41,983 nt of DNA from Methanobacteriota archaeon (GCA_002726395.1 PBTA01000046.1:52772-94754); one strand, 5' to 3'; shown: positions 7,920 through 16,771, counted from the stretch's first letter. Numbers and translations: made by a program. Notes: generated by a model not told the origin, from the letters alone.

Positions 7920-8377
7920 AGGAATCCCAAAAAAGCATGAATGAATATTAACGCCATAATAAAATCCGCCGCCCTGCCATGCTTTAATTTCTCATCAGCG
8001 AACTTCTCACCAGCCAGCCGTTTGCGCTTGACCGATTTTCCTAAGTTAGTCATTATTAGTAATAGCGCGAGGCCAAGAGGGCCAATAAAGCCATGAAGAC
8101 TAGTCGGCCAAATTTCCGCAAAAATATCGCCACTAGAACGCCAGCCTGCAATCATACGTCCAATAAAAGCAACCACTACGACAATAATTCCCGACCATAA
8201 AATAAATTCGCCATTTTTTTCATGTTTTTCTAGAGCATCTTTTCGCAATTGACCTTTCATTCCCTTACTTGTCTTGCGCCATGAGTATTGCTGCCAAATC
8301 CAGTAAATCAGTGCACAGGCTAATACTGGGTGGGCCAGTAATGCAATGGCTCTGATGAAATCCATGGTCTCAATCAA
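7898..8377 (-). CDS. Four-segment membrane protein, possibly DUF4079-like
   Basis: A 159-residue protein with hydrophobic segments near residues 7-28, 56-76, 88-108 and 140-158. A histidine precedes the first segment's core (LAHPVLACALIYW), another starts the second (KHEKNGEFILW), a third lies in TSLHGFIGPLG and a fourth in FIHAFLGFLY; spaced membrane histidines of this type occur in DUF4079 and cytochrome b561-like proteins and could bind haem. That link is tentative. It overlaps the 3' end of the DHH gene and is divergent from the large PIN gene across ~130 bases. Confidence 0.6.
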   Translation of the reverse strand: MIETMDFIRAIALLAHPVLACALIYWIWQQYSWRKTSKGMKGQLRKDALEKHEKNGEFILWSGIIVVVVAFIGRMIAGWRSSGDIFAEIWPTSLHGFIGPLGLALLLIMTNLGKSVKRKRLAGEKFADEKLKHGRAADFIMALIFIHAFLGFLYIFAVL

Positions 8378-8507
8378 CCCTCGCTAAAGCCTCTTCATTG
8401 ATGAACACTGGTGATAAAAACCATTTCCCGGATAGTTTTAGCGATAATTGTTGCCGGTTAGTTGAATAGCGACTTAACTAGCCGTCAATATGTAGGGGGT
8501 GTATAGT

Positions 8508-11500
8508 ATGCAGGAAGGGCACATGGCAAATTGTTTAGAAATTGCATTCAAACACAATATCCCCAAGCAACAGAGAAAAGCCAAAGTTGCTAAATCACCA
8601 GACTGGCAAATCATGGACAAAAGTTGGCGAAGCATTCTCACGATTGCTTTGGACGAGGTAGAAATTCCGGGTGATGATGAGGATAACAACACTTCTCGCT
8701 CAAGCAGGATGATGCGCCGCAGAGGGCGTGGTTCAGCAGGTAAATCGTCGTTAGACTGGTTGCCCAGTAGTGAAGAAATAACTTCAGACAGTTCTGAAAC
8801 AGCAGCCTATAGACTGGCAGTTTTATTAATTAATAAACAATTAAAGCGCGGGGAGTGGACTGATGATTTGTCCGCAGCTGAAAACGCCATACGCGAAACC
8901 TGTCTTACTAACGGAGTAGACAAGGTGTGGCATCAAATCGGTGAAAAAACCCCCCTACTTGCCCAGTTTATTGGTTTCCCCGTGGCTAAAAAGAAAGCTA
9001 AGAGCAAAAAGAAAGTATCACTATCTGTCGCCAAAATTGACATTTTTGACAACGAACAACTTGGTCAAGCAATATCTCAATTGTCTGTCCTTTGCGGTGA
9101 TGCAGCCCAACAAATTGCGATTCAAAAAATACAATCCCAAATTTCCTCCAGAAGAAGTATTGAGGCGGGGGAAAGTCTACTGTCCCTTACCGGTGATGCG
9201 TCAGTAATATCTGTAATACTTGCAATTGCTAGCGGCTTAAACTCACAAAAAGCGCTGAAAGAATTAGCTAAGAGCGATAAGGAATTAGCCGACCAATTCA
9301 TTGATCTTGTAGATTTAGTCAACGGTAAAGTAAATGATTGGAACAAGAGCATTAATGGCGGAGATGACGGGTTATCAAAAGCAAGAAGGAGATTTGCGTG
9401 GCTTAATTTTACCGATGAGGTTGAAAAATTATCACCTGGTGAAATTTTAGCCGGGATAGAACTGTTAGAGACAATTCCTAACTCACAATTGCAAGTTCAA
9501 AATTTGAAATGGATTCATTTATCTGCCTTAGCGGCAAGCGGTAAAAGCGAGGCTGCAGCAGATGCTTTAGTCACTTACAGCCTTGATAATGCGATAGATA
9601 TTGACAACCTATACCAATTAGTATCTCAATTAAATTCTCCAGCAGTAGAAGATTGGCTTAAGAGCCAGCTAAACGTTCTTGATGAAGGTGCATTAGTGTA
9701 TATAACTCAGCATAAAACCTCATCACTAGATTTGAAAAATGAATGCTTCAAGATGCTTCAAGACAGTGACGGAGAAGCATGGGAAGAATCAAGCATAGCA
9801 GCAATAGCAGTATTTGCTCAAAAACTCGAATTAAGAAGATTGAGTAAAATTTTGACAAATAACGATTTAGCACCTATGTCACATCCGCATGAAACCCTGT
9901 TATCGTATCACTTACTTGCTACCAATCAAGAGCATAACCTGTGGGAAAAGTCAACTCAGATGAGAAAACTTGCCCTAAACTCAATTCACAGTACCGCTTC
10001 GCCAGAGTATTTGTCTCCAATGTCACAGAGTTTAATCATGCTAATGGAAGGCAACAAAATAGATGATGAACACTTTACTGTACTTGGTAAGAAAGGCTAC
10101 CAAGCACTTAGGCAAGCTAGAAATGCATTGAAGCAAGGTGGTACAGGGATTACATCAAGAACTCACATCAATCATCTAACCAATAGTGTAGAAAAGGCAG
10201 ACTTAACCACCTTAGAATCTAATCTTCTGATGGCCTTAATTTCAACATTGAAATTAAATCAGGCAACGATTTCATTACAACATGGTGATGCTGATGAAGA
10301 AATATTTGCCACCTTAAACAGTTTAGTTATTGGGTCTGAAATTCCTACTAGATTTATTCGTGCAATTCGTCAATTAGTCTTCAATCATGATATTGGCTTA
10401 GAACAACTGGTCACCTGGTATCAACAAAACGATCCATTATCTCCTTGGCATACTTTGTCTAGAGCAGCGTTATTTGCGCAAAACAATGAGGAGCTGAATG
10501 CTGCAAGAGAGTACCGCAGAGCCGCAGAAAGTGAAGAATACGACTATGAACATTCAATGATTCTTTACCGTAAATCAATCATTCATCTTGCTCATGCCGA
10601 GCAATGGAAAGAAGCCGTTGAACTATTAGATACCAAACCCGCGTTGCGTACTGCAATAACCAAACGCTTCCAACTTTATCTCAAAGTCTCATTTACTGCA
10701 AGCAATCAAAAAACCAATGAAGCAACACAGTTATTGAAAGACTTTGTTCGCTATTCAAAAGAAGTCGAGGAAGAAAACCTTGACGGAGAAATGGAAACAA
10801 AAACCATCACATTCTTTGCCGAAGATGAACTAGATACGTTGAGAAATTATCCGTTTGAACATTCAAGAGAATTGCCCGGCGATCCGTTTTTGGGGCGCGT
10901 TACTGCAGCACTAAATGCGATTCAACGCAACAAGCGACGTAATCGACATAGTTTTGATAACAGATTCCGCAATGAAATGCAGCAAAATCCGCCGACGATA
11001 ATGGCGATTTATGATATCGCTCGGGACGCTGCTGAAAAGATACCTATTGAAGGTCTAACCTATCTTGAGAGGGCGCAGAATTCTGGTAAATTCAAGCCAT
11101 CAGAAATGAAGACATTATTTGACGCTGAAAGAGCACTATTTGCTACACATAAGTTACAAATTCCTAATTCGTCAAGACGTTATCTTAAGAATTTAGCATT
11201 GCCTCCGTTGGTAGTTGTAGATACTAACATCCTAGTGGATGCATTGGTGGATAAAATTGCCCACAATCTTGAGTTAGCTAGTGAAACAAGTCTAGACTTG
11301 TTTGAGCATGATAACTTCCACAAAGTGCTCAAAAGCCGTGCAGATGCAGGGAGAATCAATCTTTGGCTACCTTCCATAGTGAAACAAGAACTTACTGAAC
11401 TAAGTAAACGCCACGGCAAATTAAAAGCTAAATTTAGTTCTTCTTTAGTTAAGCCAGAAGTGCTTGAGTCAGTGCTTGATGACGCTAAAATTGCTAAATT

Positions 11501-11891
11501 AGTTGATGAAATAATTTCAGAGTATAGCCGCTGGAAACCACTTGATATCCATACTGAAAGAGACGCCATGGACGAACAATCAGATCAGGAAATCAGCCAC
11601 TTCTTAGCCGAATTTTCGGAAATATATGATGAATTAACCGATATGAAATTAAGAAGAGATCCTAAACAAAACCGTACAGAAATTAACGGCAAGGCAATCT
11701 TCCCAGAACCAGCAGACCGTGAAATTATGGCAATTTGCCGAAACTTAGCGTCTCAGTCCTTAGAAGGATTAGGCAGTATTTTGGTAGCAACTAGGGATGG
11801 AGATTTTACTTTGACCGCAAGAGCCTTTGAAGAAAGGTTTGGCTATGGAATAATCAAGAATAGTAAGATGCTAAACTCCTGGTTAAACTAA
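8508..11891 (+). CDS. Very large protein with C-terminal PIN nuclease domain
   Basis: The protein is 1,127 residues from the ATG at 8508. This start has GGGGGT 8 bases upstream; GTG at 8499 and ATG at 8523 are alternatives. Residues ~60-85 hold an Arg/Ser-rich linker (MMRRRGRGSAG). From ~130 to ~890 the sequence is almost wholly helical, with alternating short amphipathic helices like TPR or HEAT repeats (for example AAREYRRAAESEEYDYEHSM near 665). The last ~230 residues are a PIN domain with its acidic set apparently intact: D905 in VVVDTNILVD, E961 in IVKQELTEL, D1070 in PADREIM, and D1097/D1099 in ATRDGDF. PIN domains cut RNA. There is no adjacent antitoxin gene and the size is far from VapC (~130 residues), so a toxin role is unlikely; the helical part probably recruits RNA or protein partners. 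Confidence 0.85.
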   Translation: MQEGHMANCLEIAFKHNIPKQQRKAKVAKSPDWQIMDKSWRSILTIALDEVEIPGDDEDNNTSRSSRMMRRRGRGSAGKSSLDWLPSSEEITSDSSETAAYRLAVLLINKQLKRGEWTDDLSAAENAIRETCLTNGVDKVWHQIGEKTPLLAQFIGFPVAKKKAKSKKKVSLSVAKIDIFDNEQLGQAISQLSVLCGDAAQQIAIQKIQSQISSRRSIEAGESLLSLTGDASVISVILAIASGLNSQKALKELAKSDKELADQFIDLVDLVNGKVNDWNKSINGGDDGLSKARRRFAWLNFTDEVEKLSPGEILAGIELLETIPNSQLQVQNLKWIHLSALAASGKSEAAADALVTYSLDNAIDIDNLYQLVSQLNSPAVEDWLKSQLNVLDEGALVYITQHKTSSLDLKNECFKMLQDSDGEAWEESSIAAIAVFAQKLELRRLSKILTNNDLAPMSHPHETLLSYHLLATNQEHNLWEKSTQMRKLALNSIHSTASPEYLSPMSQSLIMLMEGNKIDDEHFTVLGKKGYQALRQARNALKQGGTGITSRTHINHLTNSVEKADLTTLESNLLMALISTLKLNQATISLQHGDADEEIFATLNSLVIGSEIPTRFIRAIRQLVFNHDIGLEQLVTWYQQNDPLSPWHTLSRAALFAQNNEELNAAREYRRAAESEEYDYEHSMILYRKSIIHLAHAEQWKEAVELLDTKPALRTAITKRFQLYLKVSFTASNQKTNEATQLLKDFVRYSKEVEEENLDGEMETKTITFFAEDELDTLRNYPFEHSRELPGDPFLGRVTAALNAIQRNKRRNRHSFDNRFRNEMQQNPPTIMAIYDIARDAAEKIPIEGLTYLERAQNSGKFKPSEMKTLFDAERALFATHKLQIPNSSRRYLKNLALPPLVVVDTNILVDALVDKIAHNLELASETSLDLFEHDNFHKVLKSRADAGRINLWLPSIVKQELTELSKRHGKLKAKFSSSLVKPEVLESVLDDAKIAKLVDEIISEYSRWKPLDIHTERDAMDEQSDQEISHFLAEFSEIYDELTDMKLRRDPKQNRTEINGKAIFPEPADREIMAICRNLASQSLEGLGSILVATRDGDFTLTARAFEERFGYGIIKNSKMLNSWLN

Positions 11892-11893
11892 AC

Positions 11894-12559
11894 CTAGTTT
11901 CTCCATGCTGCATAATATCTTGTAACGTCTTTCGATTCTTGGTAGGAAAATTGAGTAAAGCCGTGCAGTTTTAGACTGCGAAATGAGTCTTTTAACCAAA
12001 CTTCTTTCAGCGGCCAAGGAGGTGATTGTATCATTTGTCCACCGTTATCCAAGCGTCCAATGCACAATAAAAACCCTTCTTTATCGAGTAATTTTGGTAA
12101 ATTTTTAGCCGCAAGTTCTCTTATTCCGCCATCTGGTATTGCTTGCAAAATATGAATTTCAACAACCAAGTCAAATTGTTCAAGCCATTGCTGTGGGGGC
12201 TCGAGGATATCAGCAACTTGCCAATCTACTGAGGACTCAGGAAATCGTTCTTTACACCAATCAATGCATTGCTGTGAAATATCAAAAGCGGTTACCTGGA
12301 AGCCAAGTTCTTCTAAACCTACGGCATCATCACCAAGTCCACAACCAACAATTAACGCTTTACCACTAGAGTGATTTCCTTTTACCCAATCCATCATTAT
12401 CGGATTAGGTGACATTCTTGCCCAAGGAATCATTGACGAATCTCTGTTAGCCAAATCATATAATTCATCAAACCAAGCAATAGGATCATCATTTATTGCG
12501 GCCTTTGCCGTAGAAATTAATTCTTCACGCTCAATTTCGGTCATATCACTCATAATCAT
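11894..12559 (-). CDS. Class I SAM-dependent methyltransferase (TPMT-like)
   Basis: The protein has ALIVGCGLGDDAVGLEELGFQVTAFDIS, a classic motif I glycine loop (VGCGLGDD) followed by the acidic ribose-binding residue, and then VDWQVADILEPP and FDLVVEIHILQAI. The N-terminal FDELYDLANRDSSMIPWARM resembles the thiopurine methyltransferase branch (the usual WxxxWxxGxxPW region). The substrate is unknown. The start at 12559 overlaps the icd stop by one base (TGATG), so translation is probably coupled to isocitrate dehydrogenase. It ends 2 bases from the convergent PIN gene. Confidence 0.82.
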   Translation of the reverse strand: MIMSDMTEIEREELISTAKAAINDDPIAWFDELYDLANRDSSMIPWARMSPNPIMMDWVKGNHSSGKALIVGCGLGDDAVGLEELGFQVTAFDISQQCIDWCKERFPESSVDWQVADILEPPQQWLEQFDLVVEIHILQAIPDGGIRELAAKNLPKLLDKEGFLLCIGRLDNGGQMIQSPPWPLKEVWLKDSFRSLKLHGFTQFSYQESKDVTRYYAAWRN

Positions 12560-13785
12560 CACATGTATGAGATGATTGCATCACCAAACTCGCTACACTT
12601 CAGCAACTTTGCATCGTCCATTAATCTTTCAAAGTCATAGGTAACTGTCTTAGCCGAAATTGCGCCTTCCATTCCTTTGACAATTAGGTCCGCAGCTGCA
12701 GCCCAGCCCATGTGTCTTAGCATCATTTCAGCGCTCAATATAACGCTTCCAGGATTTACTTTATCTTGTCCTGCATATTTTGGTGCAGTTCCGTGAGTTG
12801 CTTCAAAGATAGCAATTCCTGTATCATAATTGATGTTAGCACCAGGCGCAATACCAATTCCACCAACTTGAGCAGCTAATGCATCGGAAATGTAATCACC
12901 GTTAAGATTCATTGTAGCCAGTACAGAATACTCTGCCGGTCTTAGAATAATCTGTTGTAACATTGCATCAGCAATAACATCTTTAATGATGATTTCATTG
13001 CCAGTATGTGGATTTTTCATTGTACACCAAGGGCCGCCATCCAGTTCAGTAGCGCCAAATTCTTGCTTGGCTAATTCATAGCCCCAATCTCTAAATCCAC
13101 CTTCAGTGAATTTCATGATATTTCCTTTGTGCACTAGAGTTACCGTATCCTTATCGTTGTCAACAGCATATTTTAGCGCAGCCCGGACGATTCTTGCAGT
13201 TCCTTCTTGAGATATCGGTTTGATTCCTATCCCTGAGGTATTGGGGAATCTAATCTTATCAACGCCCATCTCATTTTGCAAGAAATCAATAACCTTAGCA
13301 ACTCCTTCAGTGCCTGCCTCCCATTCAATTCCGGCATAAACATCCTCACTGTTTTCACGGAAAATAATCATGTCAACATCTTGTGGTGCTTTAACTGGAG
13401 AAGGAGTGCCGTCATACCATCTAACTGGTCTTACGCAAGCGAATAAGTCCAACTTTTGTCGCAACGCAACGTTGAGTGAACGAATTCCTCCGCCAACAGG
13501 TGTTGTCAGTGGTCCTTTGATAGAGACCAATCCTGACCTCATAGCGTCTAGTGTTTCTTCAGGTAACCACTGACCAGTTTGATTGAATGCCTTTTCTCCA
13601 GCAAGCACCTCACTCCAATGAATCTGCTTTTCACCAGAATATGCTTTACTGACCGCAGCATCGACGACTTTTATCATAACTGGGCTGATATCAACACCAA
13701 TTCCATCACCTTCAATAAAGTGTATTGTAGGATTATCAGGCACATTCAGCAAGCCATTGTTAAGGGTAATAGTCTCTCCAGTCAT
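12559..13785 (-). CDS. icd: NADP-dependent isocitrate dehydrogenase
   Basis: A full-length, 408-residue isocitrate dehydrogenase, converting isocitrate to 2-oxoglutarate, CO2 and NADPH in the TCA cycle. Visible signatures are FIEGDGIGVDI at the N-terminus, IKGPLTTPVGGGIRSLNV, RENSEDVYAGIEW and NLNGDYISDALAAQVGGIG. The C-terminal region HGTAPKYAGQDKVNPGS, then TVTYDFERLM and LLKCSEFGDAII, is nearly that of the E. coli enzyme and keeps the Lys-Tyr, Val, Tyr and Arg set that selects NADP. The ATG at 13785 is preferred over an upstream TTG at 13794. It is transcribed with the methyltransferase and is divergent from the osmC-like gene with only 58 bases between. Confidence 0.96.
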   Translation of the reverse strand: MTGETITLNNGLLNVPDNPTIHFIEGDGIGVDISPVMIKVVDAAVSKAYSGEKQIHWSEVLAGEKAFNQTGQWLPEETLDAMRSGLVSIKGPLTTPVGGGIRSLNVALRQKLDLFACVRPVRWYDGTPSPVKAPQDVDMIIFRENSEDVYAGIEWEAGTEGVAKVIDFLQNEMGVDKIRFPNTSGIGIKPISQEGTARIVRAALKYAVDNDKDTVTLVHKGNIMKFTEGGFRDWGYELAKQEFGATELDGGPWCTMKNPHTGNEIIIKDVIADAMLQQIILRPAEYSVLATMNLNGDYISDALAAQVGGIGIAPGANINYDTGIAIFEATHGTAPKYAGQDKVNPGSVILSAEMMLRHMGWAAAADLIVKGMEGAISAKTVTYDFERLMDDAKLLKCSEFGDAIISYM

Positions 13786-13843
13786 TCCAATCAATACGTC
13801 CGAGAGGCATTTCCTTCAAGAATGAACCGCCCATAGGCGCGTC

Positions 13844-14236
13844 ATGTTCGGCCGCGTTGAGTGGAAAGGTGAAAGTAAAGTCGATTGTTTTAATGAAGCG
13901 GGAGATTGTATAGAAATCGACTGGGATAATGGTCCTACACCGGTGCAAATAGTGTTGCAGATGATCGGTGCATGCTCTTTAGCGGATATTCAAACCGGAT
14001 TGAAAGATCGCGAAATATCACGAATTTATATTGAACTATCAGGGCAAAGAAAAACCGAAGCACCAAAAGTGTTCACCGCAATTGAAATGAATTATTTCAT
14101 TGAGGGCGATGCACCAAAGAGACTTGCTAGAAAATTGGTTGAAAAGAGCCATGAGAAATACTGTACAGTATCAAATATGTTCAAATCGACGGTGGATATT
14201 TCTTCAAACGTTTTTGTTAATGGTGAAACTTGTTGA
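13844..14236 (+). CDS. OsmC family peroxide-reducing protein
   Basis: A 130-residue protein with the OsmC/Ohr layout: GPTPVQIVLQMIGACS holds the first catalytic cysteine (C44) and SHEKYCTVSNM the second (C107). Between them come the family's EAPKVFTAIEMNYFIEGD strands. OsmC-type proteins reduce organic hydroperoxides through the cysteine pair, usually in the cytoplasm. The C44/C107 arrangement and the HEKYC motif point to the YhfA/OsmC branch rather than Ohr. It is divergent from icd and its 3' end overlaps the convergent gene at 14204-14833 by 33 bases. Confidence 0.9.
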   Translation: MFGRVEWKGESKVDCFNEAGDCIEIDWDNGPTPVQIVLQMIGACSLADIQTGLKDREISRIYIELSGQRKTEAPKVFTAIEMNYFIEGDAPKRLARKLVEKSHEKYCTVSNMFKSTVDISSNVFVNGETC

Positions 14237-14833
14237 GGAAAGTGCCTGCATTGCTTTTGCTAACATATCACGTAGTGCCTCATATAGCGGTATCCAACTA
14301 CTTGGGATAGTTTTAGGCGCTGGCTCTATCATTAGTGAGTTATTTTCACTGCGAACCTTAGCGAATGGTCTTAGTGGTCCTGAACCATCAACTTCGATTA
14401 TTACAGACAATTCATATTCCTCATCACTCTTACTTACTCTAGCGGTCTCTAAATTGAATTTGGCCTTAGTAGGGATTTTACTGATTATGGAATCTTGGTC
14501 TAGTGAGTGCAACTCTTTCTTTACTAAGACTTCTAATAATTCGGTGATTGTTTCATCTGAAATGGTAGTCACTTGAGTTTCAATTACCGTCTCATTGTGT
14601 GCAGCATTGATTTGCTGGACTTCCTCTTGAGGCTCTGATTCATCGTCTTGTGCCAGCAATATAGCTAGGTTTTCACTTTGGAAATCTTGGCTCGATTTTA
14701 CGGCAGCAGGGCGGTTATTGACAACGCCTAGTTCAGCAAAAATATCGATGTCATCTTCCTCAAATGAGTTGGGCAAAACAAAGGCTTCTTCTTGAAACAT
14801 TAAACTAAACTTAAATTTCATTATACTTAACAT
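14204..14833 (-). CDS. Protein of unknown function, 209 residues
   Basis: No family recognised. The first ~95 residues are acidic and low in complexity (SFEEDDIDIFAELG, DDESEPQEEVQQ), suggesting disorder. The rest looks folded, with an amphipathic helix (ITELLEVLVKKELHSL), a beta-rich stretch (AKFNLETARVSKSDEEYELSVIIEV) and a C-terminal helix (WIPLYEALRDMLAKAMQAL). There is no signal peptide. I chose the ATG at 14833 because GAGG lies 7 bases upstream on the coding strand; the frame extends to 14863. The 33-base convergent overlap with the osmC-like gene is the longest in the window. Confidence 0.6.
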   Translation of the reverse strand: MLSIMKFKFSLMFQEEAFVLPNSFEEDDIDIFAELGVVNNRPAAVKSSQDFQSENLAILLAQDDESEPQEEVQQINAAHNETVIETQVTTISDETITELLEVLVKKELHSLDQDSIISKIPTKAKFNLETARVSKSDEEYELSVIIEVDGSGPLRPFAKVRSENNSLMIEPAPKTIPSSWIPLYEALRDMLAKAMQALSSTSFTINKNV

Positions 14834-14923
14834 AATGTTCCTCACTGTCGCGTTTTGCGTCACGATACTTTAATTTGGTAAGAATATGATAAGTGTCAAA
14901 GGTGGTGACATTTTGGGCGAAGC

Positions 14924-15556
14924 GTGGCTACTAGATTGCCAAGGGTAATTGCGATAATTTTCTTGTTCGCAGTATTAATTCTATTACCAGTCCACAACGT
15001 GGATGGGTTTCCCAACGGAGTTGGAGATATTGGCGAGCAAGGATGTCTTTGTCATGGGGCTGAAAATGACTTGACCTCAGTGGAAATAGTAGGATTGCCA
15101 GATAAGTTTGAATCAAACACAACTTATTTTCTGCAATTAATTGTTGATAATCCTGAAATCGATGTTAATACAAGTTCTGCCCATGGCGGCTTTAGACTCG
15201 TTGTTTCCTCCGGAATCATTTCGTTTAATGAGACAAATAAGAGCCAAATAATCGGTGACGGTTGGACGCACACAGAGCTTGGCAACCAGCAAAGATCTTG
15301 GAACCTTACTTGGCAATCACCGGCAGATAATACCTCATTAACTGCCCTAACACTATACGGCAATGCCGTTAACGGTAATGGTGAATTTACCGGAGATGGT
15401 TGGAATAAAATCAAGATATATGTTTCAGGGGTTGAAAATTACAATACCTTTGAGCAACCTAACGCTAATCACGAACTTGATGTATTTGACAAAGTAATGT
15501 TGGGACTAGGGTTACTAGTCTTGCTTTACATATCGGTTAAGGTAGTCAAGGATTAG
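14924..15556 (+). CDS. Membrane-anchored secreted protein with CxCH motif, reeler/choice-of-anchor-like domain
   Basis: The 210-residue protein has a signal peptide (hydrophobic IIFLFAVLILLPV near residues 10-22), an extracytoplasmic beta-rich domain and a C-terminal membrane segment (VMLGLGLLVLLYISV near 190-205). The mature N-terminus reads GDIGEQGCLCHGAEN, resembling the start of reeler-like extracellular domains that carry CxxCH, but with only one residue between the cysteines. The later TALTLYGNAVNGNGEFTGDGW also fits that group. Whether haem is bound is doubtful with CxCH. The GTG start is supported by SD-like AGGTGGTGA, although it lies about 16 bases upstream. It ends overlapping ftsZ by 4 bases, tail to tail. 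Confidence 0.72.
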   Translation: MATRLPRVIAIIFLFAVLILLPVHNVDGFPNGVGDIGEQGCLCHGAENDLTSVEIVGLPDKFESNTTYFLQLIVDNPEIDVNTSSAHGGFRLVVSSGIISFNETNKSQIIGDGWTHTELGNQQRSWNLTWQSPADNTSLTALTLYGNAVNGNGEFTGDGWNKIKIYVSGVENYNTFEQPNANHELDVFDKVMLGLGLLVLLYISVKVVKD

Positions 15557-16683
15557 TTAACAAATTCAATACTTTTGTTTCTAAGGGCTCTTAGTTGACG
15601 GTTTTCGCTTGATCCGTGTATTTGTTCACTCTTCACTCCAGTTAGAACAAGCATTACTCTAATTTCGTCACCTAGGTCTTGGTCAACAGCCGCCCCCCAA
15701 ATTATCTTGGCATGTGGCGATATTCGTTCTTGAATTATCTGAGCACACTTTTCGGCTTCACCCAATGTCAAATTAGGTCCACCAACCACATTGATTAGAG
15801 CACCACGAGCATCAGTAGTGTCAAGCTCAAGTAGCGGAGAATGTAATGCTTCTAGAGTGGCTTCTTCGGCTCTATTTGTTGCTGAAGAAGCGCCAAGACC
15901 AATCATGGCAACACCGCTACCAGATTTGATAACAGCCTTCAAATCTTCAAAGTCAAGATTAACCATGCCATCAGTGGTTAGAAGCTCAGTTACTCCGGTA
16001 ATTGACCGAACAAGTAATTCATCACCAACTCTAAACGCACTAGCGATTGGTAAATCTTTGACACCATCAATTTCCAGTAGGCGTTCGTTGGGTATTACCA
16101 ATATTGTATCACAATGCTCTCTAAGTCTTTCCAAACCCCATTCGGCGTTTTGTTTCCTAAGAGATCCTTCTGATTTAAACGGATAAGTAACTACGGCAAT
16201 TGTCATTGCACCTTGTTGCTTTGCTAATCTAGCAATATGCCCGGCAGCGCCAGTACCAGAACCACCACCCATGCCAGCAGTAATGATTGCAAGTTGTGTA
16301 TCATTGGTAATTCTTCGAAGCACCATTTCAGATTCTAGGGCAGCAGCTTCACCTTTACTTGGATCGCCTCCAGCACCTCTACCTCGAGCAGTTCTGCCAA
16401 TCAATACCTTTTCTTCTAATGGCGACATCAAAAGAGCTTGAGCATCAGTATTAATTGCATAACCTGTCACGTAACTGCTTTCGAATAGACCTTCTTCTGC
16501 TAATCGACTAATTGCGTTACATCCAGCACCGCCGGCGCCATAAACTCGGATACGTGGTTGTAGCGATTCTAGCAGTGCCTTCAGTTCTTCTTCGTTACCT
16601 TGGCCAGGAGGGACTTCACTTGGAGACACCCTAACTTGCTCTTCTTCACTTAACTCTAAAACGCGGTCAATTAAATGGCGCAT
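15553..16683 (-). CDS. ftsZ: Cell division protein FtsZ
   Basis: A complete FtsZ GTPase, the tubulin-like protein that forms the division ring. It has the N-terminal YGAGGAGCNAISRL loop, the tubulin signature AGMGGGSGTGAA, and the T7 synergy loop NLDFEDLKAVIKSGSG that hydrolyses GTP of the neighbouring subunit. The C-terminal domain (ISPHAKIIWGAAVDQDLGDEIRVMLVLTG) is typical, and a short basic tail follows. The ATG at 16683 was preferred over a TTG at 16701. FtsZ lies downstream of radA on the same strand with a ~70-90-base gap that contains a TATA-like box, so it can probably be transcribed on its own. Archaea often carry two FtsZ copies; no second one is in this window. Confidence 0.96.
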   Translation of the reverse strand: MRHLIDRVLELSEEEQVRVSPSEVPPGQGNEEELKALLESLQPRIRVYGAGGAGCNAISRLAEEGLFESSYVTGYAINTDAQALLMSPLEEKVLIGRTARGRGAGGDPSKGEAAALESEMVLRRITNDTQLAIITAGMGGGSGTGAAGHIARLAKQQGAMTIAVVTYPFKSEGSLRKQNAEWGLERLREHCDTILVIPNERLLEIDGVKDLPIASAFRVGDELLVRSITGVTELLTTDGMVNLDFEDLKAVIKSGSGVAMIGLGASSATNRAEEATLEALHSPLLELDTTDARGALINVVGGPNLTLGEAEKCAQIIQERISPHAKIIWGAAVDQDLGDEIRVMLVLTGVKSEQIHGSSENRQLRALRNKSIEFVN

Positions 16684-16731
16684 GTTAGCAAGATTGTCCA
16701 AGCATCTTTGAAGGTGCCGACTGATTTTCCG

Positions 16732-16741
16732 CTAAAATAGC
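16732..16741 (-). promoter_or_regulatory. Possible TATA box for ftsZ
   Basis: On the coding strand the element reads GGCTATTTTA, about 50 bases before the preferred ftsZ ATG. That would place transcription start near 16708-16712. The assignment is by spacing and AT content only. Confidence 0.3.
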
Positions 16742-16771
16742 CTATTTGTCTACCTTAGTGATTTTGCCAAT

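Noticed and set aside
9122..9352. Minus-strand open frame inside the PIN megaprotein gene
   Set aside because: It has no domain, no ribosome binding site and lies wholly inside a coding region with consistent protein-like composition in the other frame.
8508..11891. VapC-type toxin-antitoxin interpretation of the PIN protein
   Set aside because: The length is about nine times that of VapC and no short antitoxin-like gene lies next to it.
14924..15556. Standard c-type cytochrome call for the CxCH protein
   Set aside because: The motif has one residue between the cysteines rather than two, so covalent haem attachment by the usual route is not supported.
16731..16742. GCTAAAATAGC as a regulatory palindrome
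   Set aside because: The arms are only 4 bases long and coincide with the TATA-like box; chance is the simpler reading.
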